Source: Dehalococcoidia bacterium
GTDB lineage: Bacteria; Chloroflexota; Dehalococcoidia; GIF9; AB-539-J10
Direction of reading: 5' to 3'
NCBI GenBank assembly: GCA_030605665.1
Contig: JAUWHW010000033.1
Span: 1-5,594 of the forward strand
Length of the DNA stretch: 5,594 bases
In this document: piece after piece, positions 1 through 5,594 of the stretch
How the letters are laid out: every line of letters starts with the position of its first letter
Position numbering within the stretch: the first letter of the stretch is position 1
Program-made: the position numbers and the translations under genes
The notes under the pieces: generated by a model
The model's input: the letters and a program-made list of their open reading frames with translations, nothing else
Databases searched by the model: none
What the model was told of the DNA's origin: nothing

Positions 1-135
1 CTTTCCTTTTCCCATGCAACGAGGACATAATCCCCTTGACATATCAACACAACCCATCTTTTTCCTTCCGTTTGGGATAGCATGTGCTTCTCCATTCGAA
101 TCTCTTTTCACCCTAAGCCAATCGGTTTTTCTCAC
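1..135 (-). CDS. Partial CDS (5' end only), small hypothetical protein with a CxxCxGxG zinc-finger-like motif
   Basis: The first 45 codons of a gene lie here, reading leftward from a GTG at 135 with no stop before the window edge. The GTG start is chosen because GGAGGTG (146-140) sits at ideal distance upstream. The competing ATG at 149 opens only an 11-codon frame ending in TAG. The N-terminus is basic (starts MRKTDWLRVKRD) with no signal peptide or membrane segment. It carries Cys29 and then CPRCMGKG at residues 37-44, which matches the CxxCxGxG pattern of DnaJ-type zinc fingers; a complete zinc site would need a second Cys pair beyond the edge. It begins 18 nt after the gatA stop on the same strand, so it is probably the next gene of the gatCA operon. 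I do not recognise the family and assign no function. Chance extension of an open frame is possible, but the ribosome-binding site and Cys motif argue for a real gene. Confidence 0.55.
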   Translation of the reverse strand, partial: MRKTDWLRVKRDSNGEAHAIPNGRKKMGCVDMSRGLCPRCMGKGK

Positions 136-139
136 TTTG

Positions 140-146
140 CACCTCC
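140..146 (-). promoter_or_regulatory. Strong Shine-Dalgarno site for the GTG-started partial gene
   Basis: On the minus strand the sequence reads GGAGGTG, four bases (CAAA) before the GTG at 135. This is a full match to the anti-Shine-Dalgarno complement and lies inside the 18-nt gap after the gatA stop. It is the main evidence that a further gene is translated downstream of gatA and that it starts with GTG. Confidence 0.6.
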
Positions 147-153
147 ATTATTT

Positions 154-1650
154 TTATATTTCGGGCTTCCTCTTGTGCCAATCTGTGGCTTGCTCATAGG
201 CAAAAGCGATGTGTAATATCGTTTCCTCATCGAAGGGCTGGCTTATAATCTGCATGCCGATGGGCAAATCTTGTCCTGACCCTGAACGAAGTGAAGGGGA
301 AGGATCTCCAGCAAAGCCGGCGGGTATGGAGATAGCCGGGAGGCCAGCAATGTTTATAGGCAAGGTACATACATCGCTCAAATACATCTGAAGTGGGTCT
401 TCTATCTTTTCGCCAATCTTGAAAGCCACTGTTGGCGATGTTGGGGTGACCAATGCATCATATTTTTTGAAGGCCTGGTCAAACTCCTGCTTTATCAAAG
501 TACGCACCTTCTGTGCCTTGAGGTAATAAGCATCGTAGTAGCCAGCAGATAGAGCATAGGTGCCTAACATTATGCGTCTTTTAACCTCGGGTCCAAAACC
601 AAATTGTCGTGTCCTCTCCGTTGCTTCTATCGCATTGCTAGCATTTTGTTCTGAAAAGCCATATTTTACTCCATCATAGCGGGCTAGGTTTGCTGAAGCT
701 TCAGAGGGAGCCAGTATATAATAGACGGCTAAGGCATATTTAGTAGATGGTAGAGAGGCTTCCCAATCTATTTCTGCACCTAGCTCTTCTAGCTGCTTTA
801 TAGCTATCTCCAAAGCTGTGCTTACTTCATCCTGTATGCCCTCTATAAAGTACTCTCGAGGAACACCAATTCTTAACCCCTTGAGGTCAGGGATTAACTG
901 CTGAGTATAGTCTGGTACAGTGTATGGAACTGAAGTTGAGTCCCTGGGGTCATATCCAGCGATGGTGTTCATCACCAAAGCGCAATCGGTGACATTCTTG
1001 GTTATCGGTCCAATTTGGTCTAGAGAACTAGCGAAAGCGACCAAACCAAAGCGACTCACTCGACCATAGGTTGGTTTAAGTCCCACCGCATTGCAAAATC
1101 CCGCTGGTTGCCGTATGCTGCCCCCGGTATCGGAGCCAAGTGCGTAGATAGCTTCCTCAGCAGCTACGGCAGCGGCTGAGCCACCACTGCTACCTCCGGG
1201 GACGCGGCTTAAACCCCAGGGATTATGCGTGGGGAAAAAAGCGGAGTTCTCTGTGGAAGAGCCCATGGCAAACTCATCCATATTTGTCTTGCCTAGCATT
1301 ACTGTCTTTTGTGCCTTCAATTTCTCTATTACCGCAGCATCATAGGGTGGAACAAAATTTTCCAGCATCTTTGAACCGCAAGTGGTTCGTATCCCTTGAG
1401 TGCAGATGACATCTTTAATTAAAGTAGGTATGCCAGTTAAAGGCGCGATATCACCGCTGGCTATGTAATTATCTGCCTCCTTTGCCTCTCTTAAAGCTAT
1501 ATCCTCAGTGATGGTGATACAGGCTTGGACCTTGCTTTCCACTTCAGCTATACACTCCAAGATAGATTCTGTGAGCTCAACCGAGGAGATTTTCCTCTGT
1601 TTAAGAAGTTCGTGTGCTTGATGGATAGTTAGCTGGCAAAGTTCGTTCAT
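154..1650 (-). CDS. gatA: Glutamyl-tRNA(Gln)/aspartyl-tRNA(Asn) amidotransferase subunit A
   Basis: This is the glutaminase subunit of the cytoplasmic GatCAB complex. It releases ammonia from glutamine, which GatB uses to amidate Glu-tRNA(Gln) or Asp-tRNA(Asn). The 498-residue product is a complete amidase-signature protein. The Ser-cisSer-Lys triad is visible: Lys79 (in GIPTLIKD), Ser154 (in PGGSSGGS, 151-158) and Ser178 (in [11 protein letters not shown], 172-182), the same numbering I recall for the Staphylococcus aureus enzyme. The conserved [24 protein letters not shown] block is at 353-376, and the C-terminus ends in the typical DWHKRKP. The ATG is preceded by AAGGGA with a 5-nt spacer. 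It lies 40 nt after gatC on the same strand and is probably cotranscribed. Oddity: residues 449-460 ([12 protein letters not shown]) are an extra 12-residue low-complexity loop between AGFAG and DLPIG, encoded by a palindromic insert; family members normally have about three residues between AGF and LP. All core motifs are intact, so the enzyme is probably functional. Confidence 0.97.
   Translation of the reverse strand: MNELCQLTIHQAHELLKQRKISSVELTESILECIAEVESKVQACITITEDIALREAKEADNYIASGDIAPLTGIPTLIKDVICTQGIRTTCGSKMLENFVPPYDAAVIEKLKAQKTVMLGKTNMDEFAMGSSTENSAFFPTHNPWGLSRVPGGSSGGSAAAVAAEEAIYALGSDTGGSIRQPAGFCNAVGLKPTYGRVSRFGLVAFASSLDQIGPITKNVTDCALVMNTIAGYDPRDSTSVPYTVPDYTQQLIPDLKGLRIGVPREYFIEGIQDEVSTALEIAIKQLEELGAEIDWEASLPSTKYALAVYYILAPSEASANLARYDGVKYGFSEQNASNAIEATERTRQFGFGPEVKRRIMLGTYALSAGYYDAYYLKAQKVRTLIKQEFDQAFKKYDALVTPTSPTVAFKIGEKIEDPLQMYLSDVCTLPINIAGLPAISIPAGFAGDPSPSLRSGSGQDLPIGMQIISQPFDEETILHIAFAYEQATDWHKRKPEI
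271..306 (-). repeat. 36-bp palindromic element inserted in frame within gatA
   Basis: Seen directly: positions 274-304 form an imperfect hairpin with 14-nt arms (274-287 and 291-304) and a 3-nt loop (288-290). Ten of 14 positions pair, with two TC/GA-type 2-nt mismatches spaced regularly. On the coding strand it begins TCCTTCCCCTTCAC and ends GTTCAGGGTCAGGA. Removing exactly 36 bp restores the family-like protein stretch AGFAGDLPIG. A GAT codon lies at both boundaries (304-306 and 268-270), consistent with a short target duplication, though three bases can match by chance. The insert resembles dispersed ATCCTTC...CAGGAT palindromes that I recall from environmental bacterial genomes, and is analogous to Rickettsia palindromic elements in coding genes. 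Only one copy occurs in this window, so dispersal is inferred. Confidence 0.6.
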
Positions 1651-1661
1651 AGCTTTCCCTT

Positions 1662-1696
1662 GAGTAGGTATTAATTATTTATAAGCGCACCTACTC
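1662..1696 (-). other. Potential mRNA hairpin between gatC and gatA
   Basis: An 8-bp perfect inverted repeat (GAGTAGGT / ACCTACTC, arms 1696-1689 and 1669-1662) encloses a 19-nt AT-rich loop. In the transcript the 5' arm contains the gatC TAG stop codon and the 3' arm ends immediately before the AAGGGA ribosome-binding site of gatA. No U-tract follows, so it does not look like a terminator. It could affect translational coupling, initiation at gatA or RNA processing. The pairing is seen in the sequence; any role is inferred. Confidence 0.35.
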
Positions 1697-1978
1697 TAAT
1701 ATTGTCTGTACCCTGAAGCAACTCTCTTCCTGTCTAGGAGCATTGATTAGGACTTCGCTTTGAGGGTATGACTTAGCTGCTTCATCCTCTCTGAAAACGT
1801 TTTGCAGAGGGATAGAATGGGTTGCTGGTGGCACATCAGTTGTGTCTATTTGCTCGAGTATCTCAAAATTTTCCAGGATGTTAGATAATTGAAGGCTAAG
1901 TTTTTCAATTTCGGCTTCACTCAAACCTAGCCGAGCCAGCCAAGCAATGTGTTTGACCTGTTCATAGCTTAATTTCAT
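1691..1978 (-). CDS. gatC: Glutamyl-tRNA(Gln)/aspartyl-tRNA(Asn) amidotransferase subunit C
   Basis: This small subunit wraps around GatA and helps hold the GatA-GatB interface in the GatCAB amidotransferase. The 95-residue product is full length for the family. Recognisable pieces in order are the N-terminal helix VKHIAWLARLGLSEAEIEKL (8-27), the TTDVPPATHS region (46-55), NVFRED (60-65), and LINAPRQEESCFRVQTILE at the C-terminus (the usual LxNAP...FxVPxILE pattern). It is the first gene of a gatC-gatA unit read leftward, with a consensus TATAAT promoter immediately upstream. The ATG at 1978 has no good Shine-Dalgarno sequence; only GGTG lies 4 nt before it. The predicted 5' leader is very short, about 16 nt. 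A three-codon frame (ATG GTG TAA, 1988-1980) ends one base before the start. gatB is not in the window. Confidence 0.95.
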   Translation of the reverse strand: MKLSYEQVKHIAWLARLGLSEAEIEKLSLQLSNILENFEILEQIDTTDVPPATHSIPLQNVFREDEAAKSYPQSEVLINAPRQEESCFRVQTILE

Positions 1979-2000
1979 TTTACACCATGGGGTGATTGTT

Positions 2001-2028
2001 ATTATAGCATGGGTTTTTGAGATAACAA
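2001..2028 (-). promoter_or_regulatory. Sigma70-like promoter for gatC-gatA
   Basis: On the minus strand a perfect -10 box TATAAT (2006-2001) lies 16 bp from a -35-like TTGTTA (2028-2023, four of six consensus bases). Expected transcription start is near 1994, giving a leader of roughly 16 nt to the gatC ATG. A 7-bp inverted repeat (TTGTTAT at 1996-2002, ATAACAA at 2022-2028) brackets the core promoter and could be an operator or chance in AT-rich DNA. Confidence 0.6.
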
Positions 2029-2031
2029 CGG

Positions 2032-2061
2032 TTGCTTATGCCTGTGAAGGAAGTTTATAAT
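2032..2061 (+). promoter_or_regulatory. Candidate sigma70-like promoter for the EF-G2 gene
   Basis: On the plus strand a perfect TATAAT (2056-2061) lies 18 bp downstream of TTGCTT (2032-2037, a weak -35 with the conserved TTG). The start would be near 2068, giving a leader of about 50 nt. A second -10-like GATAAT follows at 2065-2070. Its -35 element is only 3 bp from that of the divergent gatC promoter, so the two promoters are back to back. Confidence 0.5.
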
Positions 2062-2119
2062 TACGATAATAATCGCAGAGGTTGGGAAATCAAGCAGAAA
2101 AGAAAGTCGAGGTGGGATA

Positions 2120-4180
2120 ATGAATTCATATAAACCGGATAAAATTCGCAATGTTGTGCTGTTATCTCATTATGGGGCTGGCAAGACTTCGCTCGCTGAA
2201 TCGATGTTATTTACCTCGGGGGCTATTAAGCGATTAGGTAATGTTAAAGACGGCACTACTACCTCTGATTATGATCCTGGTGAAGTAGAACACCACATGA
2301 GCGTGAACCTGTCGCTGCTTCCACAGGAGTGGAAGGGGAATAAAATAAATCTTATTGATACTCCAGGTTACGCTGACTTTGTTGGCGAAGTCAAGGCTGC
2401 TTTGCGTGTCAGTGAAGGGGCAGTAGTTATGGTTTGTGCTGCCTCTGGTGTGGAAGTAGGCACTGAGCAAGTATGGTCTTATGCTGAAGAAATGAACCTA
2501 CCTCGCTTGATTTTCATTAATAAGATGGACCGGGACAATGCCGATTTTTTTCGAACTTTGAAGGAAATCCAAACTAAGTTGGCAGCAAGATGCCTGCCAG
2601 TTCAACTACCTATAGGTGGGCAGAGTGATTTTCAAGGTATCATAGATTTGGTAACTATGAAAGGTTACTCCGACTCTACTTCACAGGAGACAGAGCCACC
2701 TACCAAGCTTTTGGAACAAGCCAAATCTTATACAGAGAAGTTGGTGGAGGCTGTGGTTGAAGTTGATGATGAGCTCATTACTAAGTACTTGGAGGGTGAA
2801 GAGATAAGCAACGAGGAAATTTTTGGAGCTATAAAGCAAGCGACTATAGCAGGTAAGTTAGTACCTGTTTTTACTGGCTCTGCTTTGCGTAATATTGGCA
2901 TTAGCCCGCTTTTTGATGCTATTAGTAACTATTTGCCTTCGTCTGAGGAAAGAGATACTACTACGGCTGTAAATTCAACAACTGGCGGTGAGGAGGAAGT
3001 TAAACCGGAGGCGGGGGCACCCTTAAGCAGCCTCGTTTTTAAAACTACCGCTGACCCATTTACAGGTAAAGTTAGTTGTTTCCGGGTTTACTCGGGCGTC
3101 ATTCCCAGTAATTCCCAGATTTGGAATGCTAACAAGAATAATATGGAGCGTATCAGCCAACTTTTTACCTTGCTGGGGAAAAATCAACATCCGGTGGGTC
3201 AAATAACTGCTGGGGATATTGGAGCAGTAGCTAAGTTAAATTTAACTACCACCGGGGATACTCTTTGTGCTCCTGAGCATCCCGTGATTCTTAAAGGCAT
3301 TGAGTTTCCTGAGGCAAATTTCAGCATGGCAATTCAACCTCAAACGAAAGCTGATTTGGACAAAATGAGCACAGTCTTGCCTAGAATTTGTGAGGAGGAC
3401 CCCTCTCTCAAAGTACATCGTGAGCCTGATACTAACGAGACCATCGTTTCCGGAATTGGTGATAGCCATTTAGAGATGGTTAAGGAAAGAATGCAGCGCA
3501 AATTTGGCGTGAAGGTGAAGTTGGAGCCACCGAAGATTCCTTATAAAGAGACCATAGCGTTATCCACTGAGGCAGAATATAAACATAAGAAACAGTCAGG
3601 GGGTCATGGTCAATACGGGCATGTGTTTCTAAAGCTTGAGCCTTTACCTCGTGGTAGTGGCTTTGAATTTACTGGAAAAATAGTTGGTGGCTCAATACCC
3701 AAGAATTACATTCCCGCTGTGGAGAAGGGAGTCAACGAGGCAAAGGATGATGGTATTTTGGCTGGGTATCCTGTAGATGACGTAAGAGTAACGCTCTACG
3801 ATGGCAGTTTTCACCAGGTAGATTCTTCAGATATCGCTTTCAAAATTGCCGGAGCACAAGCTTTGAAGAAAGGCTTAGCTCAAGGGCAGCCTGTGTTGCT
3901 TGAGCCAATAATGAGCCTTAGTATAACCGTGCCTGAGGCATATACTGGAGATATTACGGCTGCGCTTAATACCAAAAGGGGACGTGTGCTTGGAATGACC
4001 CCTCAAGGGAATTGTAATATTATTCAAGCTCAGGCACCGTACGCGGAACTGCTTCGTTATGCCATAGACTTGAGGTCAATGACCCAGGGGCGTGGCGACT
4101 TTGCTATGGAATTTAGCCATTATGAAGAGGTGCCACTCCATATTAGCCAGAAAATCATTGCTGAGAGGAAAGTACAGTAG
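2120..4180 (+). CDS. fusA2: Elongation factor G-like translation GTPase (EF-G2 family)
   Basis: This cytoplasmic GTPase is related to the translocase EF-G. The 686 residues cover all five EF-G domains. The G domain has a P-loop SHYGAGKT (16-23), switch I region DYDPGEVEHHMSV (50-62), DTPGYADF (80-87), NKMD (134-137) and GSAL (253-256). An acidic, Thr-rich linker (about 275-300) leads to domain II (about 300-385). Domains III (about 397-470), IV (about 475-595, with GGHGQYGHV and DGSFHQVDSS containing His565) and V (about 596-680) follow. Assignment to EF-G2 rather than housekeeping FusA rests on the HYGAGKT P-loop, HHMSV in place of RGITI, and Tyr84 where EF-G has the catalytic His. The gene also stands alone, without rpsL, rpsG or tuf. 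The ATG is preceded by GAGGT with a 6-nt spacer. The intact domain IV tip suggests ribosome binding, but its role (translocation, recycling or a stress function) cannot be read from sequence. The symbol fusA2 is conventional for such paralogs, not proven. It does not look like a ribosomal-protection resistance protein, though that superfamily is close. Confidence 0.92.
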   Translation: MNSYKPDKIRNVVLLSHYGAGKTSLAESMLFTSGAIKRLGNVKDGTTTSDYDPGEVEHHMSVNLSLLPQEWKGNKINLIDTPGYADFVGEVKAALRVSEGAVVMVCAASGVEVGTEQVWSYAEEMNLPRLIFINKMDRDNADFFRTLKEIQTKLAARCLPVQLPIGGQSDFQGIIDLVTMKGYSDSTSQETEPPTKLLEQAKSYTEKLVEAVVEVDDELITKYLEGEEISNEEIFGAIKQATIAGKLVPVFTGSALRNIGISPLFDAISNYLPSSEERDTTTAVNSTTGGEEEVKPEAGAPLSSLVFKTTADPFTGKVSCFRVYSGVIPSNSQIWNANKNNMERISQLFTLLGKNQHPVGQITAGDIGAVAKLNLTTTGDTLCAPEHPVILKGIEFPEANFSMAIQPQTKADLDKMSTVLPRICEEDPSLKVHREPDTNETIVSGIGDSHLEMVKERMQRKFGVKVKLEPPKIPYKETIALSTEAEYKHKKQSGGHGQYGHVFLKLEPLPRGSGFEFTGKIVGGSIPKNYIPAVEKGVNEAKDDGILAGYPVDDVRVTLYDGSFHQVDSSDIAFKIAGAQALKKGLAQGQPVLLEPIMSLSITVPEAYTGDITAALNTKRGRVLGMTPQGNCNIIQAQAPYAELLRYAIDLRSMTQGRGDFAMEFSHYEEVPLHISQKIIAERKVQ

Positions 4181-4199
4181 AATAGAGAATGATTTTCTG
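4148..4199 (+). terminator. Inverted repeat across the convergent EF-G2/etfA gene ends, possible weak terminator
   Basis: A perfect 12-bp inverted repeat (CAGAAAATCATT at 4148-4159, AATGATTTTCTG at 4188-4199) encloses a 28-nt loop. The left arm lies in the last codons of the EF-G2 gene and the right arm in the 22-bp gap before the etfA stop. On the plus strand the stem is followed by TTTCT, a poor U-tract. The stem is AT-rich (4 GC pairs) and the loop is long, so this is not a classical intrinsic terminator. Its position between convergent genes makes a transcript-end role plausible. Confidence 0.35.
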
Positions 4200-4202
4200 T
4201 TT

Positions 4203-5204
4203 CTAATCAGCTAGTAATTCCTTTAGCTTTTTAGTAAGAGCAGGTACTACTTCTTCGTAGCGGCCCACCACTCCAAAATTTGCTTCCCTGAATATATTTG
4301 CCTCCGGGTCCTTGTTAATGGCTATGATAGTTTTCGAGCCAGAGCAACCTGCAATGTGCTGGCTAGCCCCTGATATGGCTATGGCGATATAGATGTCGGG
4401 GGCAACAATCTTGCCTGTCAGGCCAACGTGCATTGCTTCTGGCACCCAACCATTATCAGCCGGTGGTCGCGAAGCTCCTACTGCACCATGGAATACATCG
4501 GCTAGTTCCTTTAATGTCATTTTGAAAGGTTCAGGACCACCAATGCCTCTACCTCCACTAACTATCGCCGGGGCATCCTCAAGCTTAACCCCGGCTACCT
4601 CTTCCTTTACTTTTTCTACTACCCTTGTTTTCACTTTTGACATATCTATTTCAATCTTTGTTAGCATGACCTCTCCCTTTCTTGAGTCATCGCGCTCTAT
4701 TGGTGACATCGTCTTTGGCCTAACGGTAGCTATTTGGGGCATGGACTCACATGTAAATATAGCTTGAGCGTTGCCTCCATATACGGGTTTCGTTTGCAAA
4801 AGCAACTTTGTCTCCGCATCTATGCTTAGGTCAACGCAATCTGTTGATAGGCCAGTTCCCAATCTGAAGGCGAGGCGAGGAGCTAAGTCTCTACCTATAG
4901 GCGTTTGCCCCATAAGTATAATTCGAGGCGAAATCTCCTTAGCCAACTTTTCCACAACTTGGATATATGTCTCTGTTTGGTACTCCTTGAGCAAAGGATC
5001 CTCTACCGTATAAACCTTGTCAGCTCCGAAAGCGATTGCTTCTTTAGGGGCATCGCCAACTGTGTCACTGGGTAATAGACATGACAGATCTTCCTTTAAT
5101 TCATCGGCAAGATTTCTGCCACAGCCTAGCAATTCAGTAGTGATAGAAGGTAACTTTCCATCTGTTGACTCGCCGTAGATTATTACACCTTTATATTCAG
5201 CCAT
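4203..5204 (-). CDS. etfA: Electron transfer flavoprotein subunit alpha
   Basis: This is the large subunit of the soluble ETF heterodimer. It binds FAD and passes electrons from dehydrogenases, typically acyl-CoA dehydrogenases, to a quinone oxidoreductase or other acceptor. The 333 residues form the usual two-part protein. The N-terminal Rossmann-like domain carries [20 protein letters not shown] (104-123) and ATVRP (159-163). The C-terminal FAD domain carries SGGRGIGG (216-223), [13 protein letters not shown] (243-255), [12 protein letters not shown] (259-270), ISGASQH (277-283) and [11 protein letters not shown] (295-305). There is no N-terminal ferredoxin extension. The ATG at 5204 has a perfect AGGAGG with a 5-nt spacer, inside a 15-nt gap after the etfB stop, so etfB and etfA are one operon. 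Usual family residues are altered in two places: HVGLTG in place of the common QVGQTG, and SGASQH for SGAIQH. I cannot tell from the alpha subunit alone whether this is a bifurcating ETF. Confidence 0.96.
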   Translation of the reverse strand: MAEYKGVIIYGESTDGKLPSITTELLGCGRNLADELKEDLSCLLPSDTVGDAPKEAIAFGADKVYTVEDPLLKEYQTETYIQVVEKLAKEISPRIILMGQTPIGRDLAPRLAFRLGTGLSTDCVDLSIDAETKLLLQTKPVYGGNAQAIFTCESMPQIATVRPKTMSPIERDDSRKGEVMLTKIEIDMSKVKTRVVEKVKEEVAGVKLEDAPAIVSGGRGIGGPEPFKMTLKELADVFHGAVGASRPPADNGWVPEAMHVGLTGKIVAPDIYIAIAISGASQHIAGCSGSKTIIAINKDPEANIFREANFGVVGRYEEVVPALTKKLKELLAD

Positions 5205-5219
5205 TACTTCCTCCTCGGA

Positions 5220-5594
5220 TTAAATTATTTTTGTTTCCCTAAGCCTTATGGCTAGTTTGGTGCTGGCCTCTGTTGGGGTCTCCCCCTCAATTATTTCGCA
5301 TTTAGCTTCCTTAACCGGCTGGAAAAGCTTAGCTAGCTTAGTGCGCCTTCCAGCAGCCCCCACCTGGAATGGCTCAAGCCCTATATCGGATGGTTTCCAC
5401 ACAATGGGTTGTTTTTTAGCTGCTGCCATGATTCCTTTTAGGGCAGCATAACGAAGGTTACCTAATTCACTGGTCACTGTGATTAAGGCAGGAAATCCTA
5501 CCTCAACAATTTCATAACCATTGGGGATAACTCGCTCTACCCGTACCTTTCCATTGGTAACCTCTACTTTTCGGGCTAAAGTTACAGCAGGAAT
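5220..5594 (-). CDS. etfB: Electron transfer flavoprotein subunit beta, C-terminal part (start lies beyond the window)
   Basis: The open frame continues without interruption from the window edge to the TAA at 5220, giving the last 124 residues; EtfB is normally about 250-265 residues, so the N-terminal half is missing. The GTG at 5477 is an internal valine, not the start: the preceding 39 codons continue the family pattern. They include IPAVTLARKVEV, then NGYEIVEVGFPALITV at local residues 25-40, matching the family pattern GYEVVE-x-x-PAVITV. Next is the recognition-loop region TSELGNLRYAALKGIMAAAKK (local 41-61), equivalent to the NEPRY...LxxIMKAKKK loop that docks onto acyl-CoA dehydrogenases in known ETFs. 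The nucleotide-binding N-terminal part that would show AMP versus a second FAD (bifurcating type) is outside the window. It is immediately upstream of etfA and presumably cotranslated with it. Confidence 0.93.
   Translation of the reverse strand: MPAVTLARKVEVTNGKVRVERVIPNGYEIVEVGFPALITVTSELGNLRYAALKGIMAAAKKQPIVWKPSDIGLEPFQVGAAGRRTKLAKLFQPVKEAKCEIIEGETPTEASTKLAIRLRETKII

Noticed and set aside
14..391. Plus-strand open frames at 14-199 and 209-391
   Set aside because: They are antisense to gatA and the partial minus-strand gene, have no recognisable motifs, and the second includes the palindromic insert only as antisense.
2078..2117. Two similar GAGGT(T)GGGA sequences in the EF-G2 leader as a regulatory repeat or a leader peptide
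   Set aside because: The second is the normal ribosome-binding site; the first has no start codon at suitable distance, and ten purine-rich bases can match by chance.
2234..3469. Minus-strand open frames at 2234-2470 and 3242-3469
   Set aside because: Both lie antisense inside the clearly conserved EF-G2 coding sequence and encode nothing recognisable.
2120..4180. Tetracycline ribosomal-protection protein (TetM-like) or housekeeping FusA
   Set aside because: P-loop, switch I and DTPGY patterns fit the EF-G2 group better, and there is no resistance or str-operon context.
4393..5013. Two plus-strand open frames of 124 and 80 codons opposite etfA
   Set aside because: They are shadows of conserved etfA codons; composition is low-complexity Ser/Pro/Thr typical of antisense frames, and no ribosome-binding context supports them.
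5248..5451. Plus-strand 67-codon frame opposite etfB
   Set aside because: Antisense shadow of the conserved EtfB C-terminal region.
5477..5477. GTG at 5477 as the start of an 85-residue gene
   Set aside because: The frame continues upstream to the window edge with clear EtfB sequence, so this GTG is an internal valine codon.
1..5594. CRISPR array, tRNA, rRNA, insertion sequence or phage genes
   Set aside because: No regularly spaced repeats, tRNA-like cloverleaf, transposase or phage motifs were seen; the window is almost entirely accounted for by coding sequence.

Overview
This is an ordinary bacterial chromosomal segment with moderate GC (mid-40s percent by eye). It holds four complete or nearly complete housekeeping-type genes and two genes cut by the window edges. 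Gene content (a gatCA pair, an EF-G2-type GTPase, an etfBA pair) and protein style fit an anaerobic or facultative environmental bacterium. I lean weakly toward Chloroflexota/Dehalococcoidia-like organisms, from memory of family sequences only; no marker here settles the taxonomy.

Layout, left to right. A GTG-started minus-strand gene with a CxxCxGxG motif runs off the left edge (1-135). Upstream of it in the same transcriptional direction are gatA (154-1650) and gatC (1691-1978), so the order of transcription is gatC, gatA, CxxC protein. A 141-bp divergent intergenic region (1979-2119) carries two back-to-back sigma70-like promoters, one firing left into gatC and one firing right into an EF-G-like translation GTPase (2120-4180). 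That gene converges on etfA (4203-5204), with 22 bp between them and a 12-bp perfect inverted repeat across the junction. etfB (5220 to beyond the right edge) lies upstream of etfA in one tight operon.

How the genes work together. GatC and GatA are two of the three subunits of the tRNA-dependent amidotransferase that converts misacylated Glu-tRNA(Gln) and/or Asp-tRNA(Asn); gatB is not in view. The EF-G2 protein is a ribosome-associated translation GTPase paralog. EtfA and EtfB form the flavoprotein heterodimer that carries electrons from dehydrogenases, typically acyl-CoA dehydrogenases, to downstream acceptors.

The most unusual thing in the window is a 36-bp, imperfectly palindromic, in-frame insertion in gatA (271-306). 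It adds 12 residues to a surface turn without disrupting the enzyme core and looks like a small dispersed palindromic element that has colonised a coding gene. No new multi-gene system is evident.
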